The notes under the pieces are model-generated. The model searched no databases. It had not been told where the DNA came from and was given only the letters and a program-made list of their open reading frames with translations. Shown here one piece after another: positions 10,575 to 22,311 of a stretch of DNA of 64,000 nucleotides. A program made the translations under genes and the position numbers. The number at the start of each line of letters is the position of its first letter. Position 1 is the stretch's first letter. The DNA comes from Lineus longissimus. Taxonomy: Eukaryota; Nemertea; Pilidiophora; Heteronemertea; Lineidae. The stretch is taken from the NCBI RefSeq assembly GCF_910592395.1, contig NC_088312.1, positions 7,132,001-7,196,000 on the forward strand, written 5' to 3'.

Positions 10575-11361
10575 GTAAGTTTTCAAGTATTGCGTCAGAA
10601 CACTTTCAGCGCCATTCGACGTAGATATATGTAAACTCTCTCAAGGCCAAACTCGCCCCAGTGCGAAGGAACGAAATCAGCGCCTCTAGTGTCAAGATTG
10701 TCTTAAGGCTTCAACGTCAAAACAACACAAACGACATCTTCAGGGTGATGAAGGAACCGACTCATTCAATGCGTTTGTAGTTGCGTCTTCGCTATTCGAT
10801 ATACATGGAGATAGATCTTAAGATGTTACGTCAGCCACATCTAGCTCTATGATAGTCTCTCCCGTAAGGGTGTACAGGCGCCACCCGGAGCCACCACAGG
10901 TGACCAGCAGCCAGTTCACTCCGATGAAGCTTGTTCGGACTTTCCATTTTTTTAGGTTCGTTTGAAGTGGCGATGAATGGCGAGTATATCTTCATGAGGT
11001 CAGTAGAAGCTCCCGATAGGATGCCAAACGTAGACCAGGTGAGTGATGCTGGTCATAATGCACGCGTCATCTTATCTTATGTCGGGTTGACATTCCCAAA
11101 AAGCGGCGAATTGACAATAGGTTTGCAATAGCGCTACTCTATCGTCGAATGGTCATTTCAAAGAACATGGAAGAGGAGCAGCGAAAAGTGAGCCCGTATT
11201 GTTAGTATAGCCAAACGCAAGAAATAAGGCAAGAAGTATATTGAGATTGGCAATGTTTCGAATTCTCGTTCTTTCAGCTGATCAACTTGATCCACGACCA
11301 ACTCGATGAGGAGGAAGCAGCAGAAATGAAAAAGTCGACCAAAGTTTGTAACCTGTTGTAA
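10547..11361 (+). CDS. Selenoprotein W / MIEN1-like (Rdx family) protein with C-terminal CAAX box, N-terminal part unresolved
   Basis: Three exons join cleanly: 10547-10574 (donor GTAAGT, phase 1), 10956-11038 (acceptor cattttttttag, donor GTGAGT) and 11278-11361 (acceptor gttctttcag, stop TAA). They encode 64 residues from the first possible Met. KGSFEVAMNGEYIF matches the Rdx-family core, where SelW has TGFFEVMVAG and MIEN1 has TGAFEIEING. The frame is also open upstream to 10481 and reads FTEFKIATIEAFPNATMNGV, resembling the helix and FP turn that precede this core. The end, KVCNLL, is a CAAX box of geranylgeranyl type, as in MIEN1 (CVIL), suggesting membrane anchoring. The thioredoxin-like CxxC/CxxU motif that should precede this is not found, and an in-frame TGA sits at 10478-10480. 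The true start is therefore uncertain. Confidence 0.72.
10956..11038 (+). CDS. Rdx-like gene, exon 2
   Basis: Phase 1 to 0. It encodes GSFEVAMNGEYIFMRS followed by VEAPDRMPNVDQ. This is the second beta-strand pair of the SelW/MIEN1 fold. Confidence 0.75.
11278..11361 (+). CDS. Rdx-like gene, last exon with CAAX end
   Basis: It encodes LINLIHDQLDEEEAAEMKKS followed by TKVCNLL and TAA: an amphipathic helix, then the prenylation motif. Confidence 0.75.
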   Translation: MINLIHDQLDEEEAAEMKKSTKVCNLL

Positions 11362-12144
11362 AAGATGGTCGCGCGCGTTCACCCACTCACGCCAACAAAC
11401 TTGGTCGCAGGCCGAAAGTTTCCCCAGACCTTCTTATTGGCTTGTTGCTATTGAGAGCCGACGCCAGTATGCGCTAGAATTTGGTGCGTTTGGCCGGACG
11501 ATACCACGAGAAGTCCCCTAAATTCTTTTTTTGGAATTTCCTGAATTAAAACTGTATTTATGAGTTGCATCCTGGAGAAACAGCACTACGATTTTCCGAG
11601 GTAATTCCTCGGTTCGAAGTTGGATTTCCTGGAAATATCATCTCTATCCTCGAAGGTCATTGCTATAACCCGCAGGAAGTGCTAAAATCTTGCATCAAAA
11701 TCCGGGATCAAAATCACAATCAGCGGGTTAGTGAGATGACATCAGGAATAGGGACGACTGTTCCAGAAAACCCTACCATGATCGGAGCAATTCTCTCGGG
11801 AAACGTGCTTTTTCTCCAGAGTTTTGTAGAAGCATTGACAGTCAAGGGTCTTGCCATCTATACGGCCGTTATGAAGGCTTCCATCGAAAGGTTGTCCAAC
11901 CAGATGGTCGCTGGATGAAAAGGTTGTAGTAGTGATGCCTCTGACATTTTGACACAAACATAATCAGATATAGAGCTGTGATTGTTTTCTAACCAACTGT
12001 TGAATCCATTCAACGAGCGATAATTGTATAACTTACCAGAAAGTTAAGTTTAGATTGATAAGACATTTTTGGTGATTGAAATTGATCATAAAAACTGAAC
12101 CGTATTCGATCGTAAGAGAAACGCCGATGATGGAAAAGCAATGC

Positions 12145-12150
12145 AATAAA
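12145..12150 (+). terminator. Possible polyadenylation signal of the Rdx-like gene
   Basis: AATAAA about 780 bp after the stop codon; a second AATAAA lies at 12412-12417. Both precede the convergent minus-strand ORF. Confidence 0.4.
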
Positions 12151-12660
12151 GTGCCTTTAGACAATTGAAATCGTATTTCCTATGGCGTGTTTGTTCTCAG
12201 TTCAAAAGCATAATATCGAAAGGCATTACTTGATAGCAATTCATGAACCCGTCGAGGTCGAGTCTCGACCAGAGATCGAAAGATTACTTAAATGTTAGCC
12301 CATCTCTTGTAAATAGTGTGTCGGTAACCGCACCGAATGCTTTTGTTCTCAATTTCATTGCTTGTTCGTATAATTCTTGTAACAGTAATTACTGGTATTA
12401 CATATCGAAATAATAAAACACGCATGTGAAACAATTCAGGGACGTATCAAATGTTCACCTTTTTGAATACATTGCATGTCACTGGAAACCACGAGATAAA
12501 ACCTGAAAGGAGGAATCAATTCATCCAGCTCAGATCCAACCTTTGCAATGTTAAATGAGTATCTTTGAATACAATGAAAGCAAGCCAAATCGACAGGTCT
12601 TTGAAGAGGGACGGATTTGAACGTGACAGAAATTAATGTCGATTGTGTTCCAACATCATC

Positions 12661-14133
12661 TCAGCTACTCTCTGTAGTTGGCAAATGTATGTTAACTTGT
12701 TTCTTTGGACCTTTAACAACATTTGAATTGGACGAAGGGACTTCTGAAGATTCTACCACAGGATCAGTTTCTTCGCTTCGAACGCCCTCCTCGTCTCCTG
12801 AAATGTCAAGACTATTCATCTTCTCTGTTATCTTACTGAAGTTGACCAAAGCGACGCCATTGATAATGTCATCAGGATTATCAGGATCCAGGGGAACCTT
12901 TGGCAGACGGACTACTTTCGAAGAGCCCTGATCATCTGTTACGTCATGTTGCGACCGGGATTTGTATTTCTTTCCCTCGACTGAATATCCCGTCCCACGA
13001 CCAGTGTCGTGCACGGTAGCCGTGCGATGGCTGAGTGCAGCCTCCAAGGAATCATCGGTCATCTCCGGAACTTGCCGGCTAAACACAGCCAGAGTTCGTG
13101 ACTGAGGAACGTTTGACGTCCCGTGTGGGGAGGTTTTCTTTGCGACGAATACGTCTCTGATCCTGCGACTTCGCTGCTTGGAAACGTAGGTGAAAGAGTG
13201 ATGTTTTACAGCCTTTTCAACTGGCATAGCCGGTTGACTCATGTGTTTTTGCAAAGTTTCTTTCAACAGGGGCGAATTAACAATCGGACCAAGATCATCT
13301 TGAGTCTTTGGCACAGCGGGCATGCCAGCTTCCGGTTTTTCGGGATGTCGATGACGCCTTGCATTATTCAGAGCCATTTCTACTGTCGTAAGCGTGTTAC
13401 CTCGCTTTCGTACTGACTTTTGTAGGAGTCGAACTCTTTCTAGAGAATTCTTGTTCTTTTTAACAACATTCATATCCGTCATGTTCAGAAATTTGAAAAT
13501 ATTTTTGATACTTAATTTATCCGGATCGAGGCTCGATGATGGAGAGTTAAAATTGAATCGACTGCTCACATCAGAATTGTCTAAATCCGTAGAAGAATCT
13601 CTCTGTACCACATGCATACTCCTCCTGTCAACATCAGTACAAGCATCATCAGGATGAATCTCGCCAGTCTTCACAGACTTCCAGTACGTCCAAAAGTCGC
13701 GTTCGAATCCGGATATATTACTAGGCTTATTGACTATTAAAGGCATGGTGTGCCCCCTTTTGGGAGTGGACCTAAAAACGACAGTTGGCGATGACTGTTT
13801 AAGTCTTCCTTTAGATCTGGGCTGTGATAAAGTATCCGGTAAAGATCTAGCTGTTTCGCTGCTTTTAGAATGTGATGTCCGTAACCGTTCAGATTTGCAT
13901 GACTTTACTTTTCTGACAGGCGTTTCCTCCAATGTTATCCCAACAAGGTTCTGGCGTACTGACTTTGACGGCCTGGTAACGGCTAACACTGGATACCTGA
14001 CCATCTCCTGATAGCGACGTGCCTGCGGTGTAAGATCATTGTCATGGTGTATGTTATAATGTGTCGATATCTTGGTGATAAGTGGTTTCTGTGGTGCTAT
14101 TTCGCCAATGATATTGACCTTACCCATTGCCAT
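12661..14133 (-). CDS. Unrecognised 490-residue basic, Ser/Thr-rich protein (intronless ORF)
   Basis: This is the longest ORF in the window. An in-frame TAA lies six codons upstream of the first ATG (context accATGG), and the stop is TGA. The start is MAMGKVNIIGEIAPQKPLIT. Residues about 1-60 look folded (Q..RYQEMVRYPVLAVTRPSK); the rest is low-complexity and rich in Ser, Arg, Lys, Pro and Asp. Two less disordered islands are GFERDFWTYWKSVKTGEIHP (about 142-161) and SIKNIFKFLNMTDMNVVKKN (about 206-225). No signal peptide, membrane span or known domain is visible. A cytoskeletal or nuclear scaffold would fit the composition, but that is a guess. Additional exons cannot be excluded. The overlapping opposite-strand ORFs are shadows. 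Confidence 0.72.
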   Translation of the reverse strand: MAMGKVNIIGEIAPQKPLITKISTHYNIHHDNDLTPQARRYQEMVRYPVLAVTRPSKSVRQNLVGITLEETPVRKVKSCKSERLRTSHSKSSETARSLPDTLSQPRSKGRLKQSSPTVVFRSTPKRGHTMPLIVNKPSNISGFERDFWTYWKSVKTGEIHPDDACTDVDRRSMHVVQRDSSTDLDNSDVSSRFNFNSPSSSLDPDKLSIKNIFKFLNMTDMNVVKKNKNSLERVRLLQKSVRKRGNTLTTVEMALNNARRHRHPEKPEAGMPAVPKTQDDLGPIVNSPLLKETLQKHMSQPAMPVEKAVKHHSFTYVSKQRSRRIRDVFVAKKTSPHGTSNVPQSRTLAVFSRQVPEMTDDSLEAALSHRTATVHDTGRGTGYSVEGKKYKSRSQHDVTDDQGSSKVVRLPKVPLDPDNPDDIINGVALVNFSKITEKMNSLDISGDEEGVRSEETDPVVESSEVPSSNSNVVKGPKKQVNIHLPTTESS

Positions 14134-17100
14134 GGTAAATATATTAAGTGTTTAAATTTATTGCAGAATGCAATATTGGGAAGTTACACTAATCTATAAC
14201 TGTCGAAATAGCCATTGTCAAAGTCGCCTATATTCCAACAACCAGAGCAGTCAAAACAGCCTCACAAAGAAACACGGTTTCTGCGGTATGGCGGCAAACT
14301 GGGAAGATAGTGCTCTGGCTTGGAATGGTTAAGATATGGAGCGTTACCCAGGCTTGTTTTCAAATAAACCTTCAAAGAATGTCGACTTATTTCCTAGTAT
14401 TCGGCTGGAGTTCAGAATTCTCGCTATCCCTGTCGATCAGAACATGCATGCGGCACGATCAAGTCCGTGTTGTTTTTCCATTCTCATATAAACCTCCGGG
14501 TTAAATGTTCATGAGAATTAGGGCAAAGAATCGATCAATATCGAGAGAATAGAATCGATGGCAGATATCCCATCTTCCGGACTTCTAGTAGTTACAAACG
14601 ATCATTCTTAAGGCGACTAAAAGCAATCACCGACCGGAACTTCTATTTCTGTTGGACTTCCATCGTTCTGGTAACAGTGAGTCTGCAAATACAAAAGAAA
14701 AAGAGTACATGTACATGTAAGATCGATCCCGCGTCTGACAAGAGTCCAGGCAGCAGCCAGGTAGTCAAGATATAGTTACACGAAATGCCAAGAGCAGCCT
14801 CTCCTATCTTACAGTATACTTGCATCAGGAAAAGAAAAACAGGACCTTGTGCCCTACGAGGACCATCGATTGGATCCTGAAACTCCTCCCTATGCATGGT
14901 TCCACTTTAGGGTGAACAATAAATGGAATTACTGAAAGAGCTACCTAACTGAACTTAACGGGAAATTTTGAGTTGGTGAACAACCGCGGGCTCAGAAGTT
15001 ATTTTCTTAACGGTTAAATCCAGTACTTTCGGCAATATTCAACACTTTGATTAAAATTACTTCGTTGTCACTTATGATTATATGGTCTCGGCGCAGCCAC
15101 TCTATTTCATTTCTTACATTATTGTGCGATTAGAAAATCTCATTAGTCCGTCACCACCCTCAGTGTTGGAATGCATCTGGACTATAAAAGTTACAAAGAC
15201 CGGACTTGGGATGCATAGTTATATTGTGTACTCATCGCTAGGCAACGGCGCCAGTATACCATTATCTGTCTGTGTGTCATTTATTAATACCGGATAGAAC
15301 AAGGTTTACTGGAAAGGTTTATCTCTGGCATTATTTCACGATATCCGTGTTCGGTGACGGAAATGTGCGTACTAAACATTCTGCCAATTCAGAATGGGAT
15401 GGCGTGACGTTTTGTTCTCATGATGACCATAGTCACGATTATTGTATGTGACCATTGTCAAATGCCAATGAATAGAAAAGGCGTCGATGTAGCCTGATAT
15501 TAGGCAGCTTTCGCAAGTCTTATTTACTTACGAACGCCGAAGTTCGCCTTCATGAGTATAGGATAGGACCTGCTGACACGAGAGACCTTTGTAGTTCATA
15601 TTTCGTCGCCTACTAGGGGTTGCGAAACATGCCTAGTATAGGGAATGATGTGTATTCCAGCAACCATAATGAACAACACTCAGTCCGTCGAACCTTTCCA
15701 TCGGTACGCGATTAATGAGGGAATTTGAACAGGATGAACCAACCGGGAACCCTACCTTGATAAAGAAAATAAATCCGCTCCAGTCTCGGAGTTTGATAAA
15801 GCGAGGGGAACACTTTATGAAACGTTCCTCTTGACGAGAACAAGAACCATCAAATAACCATATAAAAAGACATTTTATCGTTCGGCAACTATAACATTTT
15901 CCCTCCGACTTTGTACCAGACCAAGATGACTCGACTAAGTGTTCGTACAGTTGTGTTTCCTCTCGAATAGTCCATGTTGCCCCGAAGGTAATGTTGGTAT
16001 AGGACTAAATACACAAATATTGTTCCAATGTCATTGGTCGCCACTCAAACTGTGAACATTAGAAAGTTAAACAAAGATTTGCTTGTAACTCCTGCTTAAT
16101 TGTCTGGGAAAACGTGTGACTTCCGCCTGATACATGCACATGTAAGGTTACTGTCGATTCAGTGATCAATGCGATGTTAATATCTATATGTAATGATTTT
16201 AATGTACGATCACCATGGCAGAAACAGGCACCGAGCGATATGTTTCTGACCATAGGTATATAGGAGCTAAAGTAAACTGATAGTGATAGTTATAAGTCAT
16301 TTTCGAAAAACCTCATACTTTGCCCCAAGTACGATTTAAAGACATATATACTTGCTCGCCCTGATACTTTAAACTGTAGACGACGTAACTTATTTAATGG
16401 TCGTGTTTTTCATGTTAAAAATCAATATTATATCTTCGAAAGGTCAGTGTGGTCAGGTGAGAGTAAAATATTGAAACTTTCCTTTTCCAAACGTTTACCA
16501 AGTACATTGTATATGCGGACAATAGAAATGTCTTTCGGTCTACTATACAATGTGGGGCGGGGAAGGGGCAATCTTTCTCAAAACTACATGGAGTTATTTT
16601 GTGCTTGTAACAGAAGAGACAGTAACCAGTAATTAGTTTTTAGCAATGTTTTTAGCATCTCTTTTACAGCAGTGGCCAAGAACGTTTCCACAAAATGGAA
16701 CCTTCCCAGTGAGATTTTATCCGTTCAGAAATAAACATGAATAAGAAATTAAAATCAAGAAAGCAGATAAATTGATCATTTGTACTAAAAATAAGCTGAA
16801 TGCTTTAAAAGCTAATCGAAATAATGTCCTACAGCAATTGAAGGCAAATATTCCTGGGCCTAAAAAACCCTTGCAGGCCTCAGGTTTAAGAACATAAATA
16901 ACATAAATAACGTAATGAAGTCATTGTGTTTTAAATGGAAAGCAGAGCGACTCGATTCAGTTGAATACATTGCTAAAATGTTGATTAAGTTGATAATTTG
17001 TTGTCATTGGCCAATCCACATATTTAAAATTGACTTTATTTTCTTACTAAAAGCTTAGAATTTTCACAGTATGATAGTAATTGACTACACTGTGCAACTG

Positions 17101-20100
17101 CTTTTTTCCGTCAAGATTTCAGTTGGTTCTCGTGTTATCCCACGTTTATGGTTCGGTACTCCATCAACCTATAGCCTCATAGTCATACTCCGATTCGGGG
17201 TTCCGCTGAATTGAAAAGGCCCGTATGACGATGTCGACGGTGATGGAAGAGGCCGAAATACATGACTAGGAAGAGTTTGGGCTCGACCCCGCCGGGGGTA
17301 CTTTCTTAGCATCTTGAAGCTTCAAGCAGTTAGTCTGATTCGAATAATGTTGACTCTTTGTTAGTCAAGTTCCCTTCCCGCTGTTCCCGTGCAATCCAAA
17401 GATAATCCAATGACACGAGCATTTTCTCAACATAACTGTCGTGAGTGGTTATTTCTTGGTATAACATGACCTGAATGATTTAACCGTTCCAATCTGCCAA
17501 ATAGTTTTGAGAAATAACAAGATCATTTTCAGAGTTGCCCAAAGGTACATATAAAACAAGTCGAAACACTGTACAGTAGTAACAATTGTACCACATATAA
17601 TTAATTTGAAAAGTTTGTTTTCTTAATTTTGCGGTTGTTTAGCGTTCTTAAATCATAAACAAGTAAAGGTATGCCTCATAGGAAAGGGATTAAAAATTTA
17701 ATTGGTATCGGTATTTATCCATTAAGAAACTTCGTTGAGTTTATGAGAAATATAACAATGATTGACCTCTCGTACCACGAAGTACACTTCTAGGATACCA
17801 CTTAAGATGAAGGAATTGGTACCGAACTTGATTTGATTGTCTCACTTAACACCGAGAGCCAAAACCGAGACAGCAGCCGAGGTTTAAGACACAATGTCAG
17901 CTTCAGCCAGCATCACCTTCGTGGTGAGGCGTCAATTTCTATTCTAAGACATACTTAATGTTAGTCATAATCCACCGATAATCTACTTACGACAAATTTT
18001 ATACCCAGCCGAGAAGATACATAGTTGCAAGTGAATAGTCGCCCCTGATTTCCTCAGGATGAGAACGGTTGTCTCACTAAAATATCTTTAGTCAAAACGA
18101 GGCTAATACATAATCCATTTAAAAAAATGAATCATTGTTACCAATATGTTCCAGAAATCAAGCGTTACCCAAGGGATGGCAGCATCGTGCGACGTTCTTG
18201 TTCGTACACAAAAGAATTACTTGCGTCCTCAAAATTATTAGGCAAAACGAAAAAGACGTCAAAAATGGCGTCTCACAATCAATGATAGACCAAAAAATCA
18301 TGGTTACCATACCCGTATACATGCAAATTGATATACCAATAGGACACCAACATATTTGCTCAGTCAACGCCGAGGTATGTTTTTGCCTGAAGGTGTGTAA
18401 ATGCCAAAGTGTTTGATAGTCAAAACATGGTCAGTTTTTTTGCATGAATGCAATAGCATACAATAAAATTCACCTTCGCAGGGGATGAAACTCTACGCAG
18501 CCATCTCACCACGGCGTTAATTATGCTGGATACCTACTTACCACGGAAATCTCCGGTCTCCATATCTAAGTAATACAATCCTTTATACATTTCATTATAT
18601 AATGTAAAAACTACTGACCTACTACTGAAATTCCTCCAAAGAACAGAAGCTGGCTAAGCTGGTAGGCATTTAAAACAACTTGGTACACCCGGGGTAGCTC
18701 TATCATGTTCCTGATGCAGCAAATCCTCAAATGTGATAAGAGAAGAAATCGATCTATTCACTTGTCAAATGACAGGCTATAAAGCCCCAATAAAGTCTGT
18801 CGAAGAACAACGACTGTTCACGAGCATTGGCTTAACTGACCTAAGAGCCTTTAACCAAACCACATTTATATGCACCCACTCAAATGGCTAGACCTACTGA
18901 AATGTTGACATACCGAAAGAGCCTTTTGTCGTTTTGGGTGAGATCTGATTATGCAGCCATAAGGTATACCACATTCAAATGGTAATCTCTTCAAATTCTA
19001 TGAGATATCATAGAGCCAAGACAGGAGACTATGAATAAAGATCGGCCTTTTACTTTTACTATTGAAGGGAGATCTATGTTAGTCGTCGCCGAGCTGATTA
19101 TTAAATGAGACGTTTACAAAATTGGGAATATCATCTTACCTTTGTTAGCCAACCGTTACGTGTTGATCGGAGATCACCAGAATATACTGAAGTAACGGTG
19201 TCACAGCCTTTGAATGGAAATACCCTTGCTCCGTTTGGCGAGGCTGCACTGCCAGCGGCATAACTGCGTCTAGTCAATAGACTAATGGCAACTGGCATGA
19301 AATATAGATGGACAGACCAGGCATGTCATCACTTTCAATAATTCATTGATGTCTATGAGAGAATGCATCAATCAAATCAGCCATGTATAGTTTTGCACTG
19401 TCAAGTCAAGTGGTCGCATCACATGAACCAATAAAAAATACACGGCTTGCAATAAGCGTAATGAGCCATTGGAACTAAGTTTCACAAGCCAGTTGTCCAA
19501 AGTAAAAAAGACGAACAACAACGACGAGTCTATTTTCACGAATATTTATTTACAATTCAACCATATTCTGTTCATCCTTCTTCCATCTACAATAATACCC
19601 ATGAAATGCCTGCTTTCAACAGAGGATAACAAAATGTTCGACAGCTGATGGTAGAAACTGTTTGTATCTCTACGAGGACTGGTAGTTTCTGCAATTGTTG
19701 TAGTTTTTAGAAATAAATTTTTAAATTTTTCAAAATTTAGAGCCCATTGACTTTTGCAGTTATTACATTATAATACATTTTTTTCCCTCACAAACAACCT
19801 GTCACTTTTACACCATGGGTTAAAAGTACTCTTTGAAATAAGGTATATTCTTGTAAGGTTTTTGACTAGATAGTTAAAACCCATAATTGAACGCTGCAGA
19901 TAAATGAACAATAGTTAATTTTTCAGCTGACGAAATTGTTTGGACTTTTCGACATCAACCTGACGGATATATCGTCGTCTTCATCTGTTTACCGTCGTCT
20001 CTTCTTCAAGACCGTCTCATTCCTCCACATTGTATAATAGTCAGTTGCATCCGCGAGACAAAACTACAAGACTTTACAACATTTTGGTATATATTAGTCT

Positions 20101-20633
20101 GAATATCATATCAATACATTATGTGTATATTACCAGTGGAAATAAATCTAAAATTACAAACAGTCTCGGATAACCCAGCTTCGATGTAAATTCGGTTCAT
20201 CATTTTGCTGGAAAAAACAACGTTTAGTCGCAACACCGACGTTACCTTAGTGTTACTTTCTTCAGTTTGATTTAAAGCGGCCTTCCCATTCCATGCAAAT
20301 ATTCCCAAAAAATGTTTCGTTGGCTGTAAAGATGTACATAAAACTACCTGTTCCTTCAATAAAAAGGTCTAGATGGGCCCACTGTGACCCCTTATCATTG
20401 TTGTGTTGTTCGGAGAGAGATTACGTTTATTTCAAATTGGTCTTCTGAGGGCAAAGTTACAATCGGAATGAAGAAATCAGCAAAGGAGAGCGGAAGGACA
20501 CAATGCCATCGTAAGCATTTAGTGTTATTTTTGGAATCGTAACAAGGCAACCGAGATATAAACAAAGAATTGCACCAGCAAATGGACAAAACCGAGCTGC
20601 CAAATAAACTGGCAAATGACTACGATCAGGACG
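14134..20633. other. No supported gene
   Basis: Long non-coding stretch. The only splice-like signals are minus-strand sites near 14.68 kb (acceptor tgtatttgcag) and 14.8 kb. ORFs here are short and lack domain features. Confidence 0.5.
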
Positions 20634-20641
20634 TGACGTCA
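20634..20641. promoter_or_regulatory. CRE palindrome upstream of a possible first exon
   Basis: TGACGTCA, followed within 40 bp by tgaccttgacctc, a nuclear-receptor-like half-site pair. Both lie 150-180 bp before the ATG at 20816. Confidence 0.3.
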
Positions 20642-20815
20642 TTATTTGACAAGTTTTCGTGACCTTGACCTCCGTCTAACTCTTCCCCATGCGTAGCATC
20701 GCGGCTGCCAGTGTCCTTATAATCCTGGTATCACCGTAATGCTGTAAACAAGTGATTCTCACCCTCCATGGTTTAAAGACCACCTCATACTTTCAGCAGC
20801 ATAAACCTTGAAGAA

Positions 20816-20957
20816 ATGCCAGCGCCTTGGGGGGTCAAGATGTGTGATTTTGGGATAGTTCATGATGATATAGCAACTTTAACTGATCATTCTCCAAGAG
20901 AATATGCCCATGATGACAAATCAAACAATAGCTACTGTACATCTCTGAATCATGCAA
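20816..20957 (+). CDS. Possible first coding exon, unrecognised
   Basis: ATG in context gaagaaATGCC opens MPAPWGVKMCDFGIVHDDIA, then TLTDHSPREYAHDDKSNNSY and CTSLNHAM. It ends in phase 1 at a GTGAGT donor (about 20958). A CRE and a TGACCTTGACCTC site lie upstream. No downstream exon was identified. Confidence 0.3.
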
Positions 20958-21330
20958 TGTGTGAGTCGCCTTGGATATACTCATACGGGCGGTCTTCATA
21001 AGGTACATTGTAAAGTGAGTTTCCAGCCGTTTTCAGCTGTATCATGGCCGGTATGAATTGATGGGTATTAAGCGCTCTGGTAAACTTCCCAAATCGAATT
21101 CGAATTATGACGCCCAAGGCTGTAGAAAATGGCAGGAATTTATGAAACTAACCTCTTAAGTCCATCGCATGAGTACACGTAAATCGATGGTTTGTGGCAG
21201 TTTTACTATAAACCATTGTTTAAAAAGTCAATTTTAACTTTACTGCGGTCAATTCTTAGTTTTAAATTTACCCTGGGTCTTAGCTTTAAGAATTTCTCGG
21301 AATTTCCTTTAAATATCGCACATTGAGGTC

Positions 21331-22311
21331 ACGTCTATGGCAAGCCAAAGCGGAATTTATTCAAGACTTTAGAATAACCATTCAAGAAGTTAAATATAAG
21401 TTCAAGAAGGAAATATATGTTCAAGACTAAAATATGTTCAACCTTGAATCAAATGTTTTCAACCTTAAATAAAATATGTTCAACCTTGAATAAAATATGT
21501 TCAACCTTGAATAAAATATGTCCTACCTTGAACAAAATATATTCAACCTTGAACAAAATATATTCAAGACTCACGTGACCATATTCAAGACTCACGTGAC
21601 CATATTCAAGACGCACGTGACCACAAAATTGATGACGTAGAGCGTAGAATCTGTGGTACTTCTGATGCGTTCTGTTTCACGACGTGATTGATTGCCTGTA
21701 TAGCCTAAACACTCAAACATGTCAAAAGACAACGAGAATCCGATACAGTGGTATGAAAGGTGAGAGGCATTGCGCATTTTGAACCTATAATTTGCCTGAT
21801 ATGTCTGTGAAACATGTATCGACTCTGACATTCACTCGGCATCCATGTCATGATGTGTAGGATTGCAGTACATGTCAGGTGTAGGCGGCTAGGTACGTGT
21901 ACAACCATGTGTCAAAACCTTCGTGCGAACAATTCGAGCTCCGAAACGCAACACAAGTAACATGGGTTCGGGAAAGTCTGGACGCGGGTTCGGGAAAGTC
22001 CGTAAAGCATCAAAACATGAGCAACTACATCATCAATTTTGTGGTCACGTGCGTCTTGAATATGGTCACGTGAGTCTTGAATATATTTTGTTCAAGGTTG
22101 AATATATTTTGTTCAAGGTTGGACATATTTTATTCAAGGTTGAACATATTTTATTCAAGGTTGAACATATTTTATTCAAGGTTGAAAACATTTGATTCAA
22201 GGTTGAACATATTTTAGTCTTGAACATATATTTCCTTCTTGAACTTATATTTAACTTCTTGAATGGTAATTCTAAAGTCTTGAATAAATTCCGCTTTGGC
22301 TTGCCATACAC
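21331..22311. mobile_element. Foldback element with two arms of about 300 bp and internal short tandem repeats
   Basis: The left arm (21331-21645) and right arm (22020-22311) are near-perfect reverse complements, from tatggcaagccaaagcgg inward to caaaattgatgatgtag. Both carry a run of about 21-bp units (ttcaaccttgaataaaatat) and repeated ttcaagactcacgtgac with a CACGTG E-box; the left arm has one more unit. The 374-bp centre has no ORF of note. Transcribed, it would form a very long hairpin. Confidence 0.88.

Noticed and set aside
11565-11918. 117-codon plus-strand ORF after the Rdx-like gene
   Set aside because: It lies between that gene's stop and its likely polyadenylation signals, has no recognisable domain, and is most simply 3' UTR; kept only as a possibility.
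11869-11925. SECIS-like pattern (ATGA ... AAA ... GATGA) downstream of the Rdx-like gene
   Set aside because: Only a 5-bp stem pairs and the lower helix does not form; a selenocysteine reading of the TGA at 10478 also lacks the Cys at -3.
14600-14897. Minus-strand ORF with splice-like sites near 14.68 and 14.80 kb
   Set aside because: Joined frames hit stops quickly and do not connect in phase to the 490-codon ORF.
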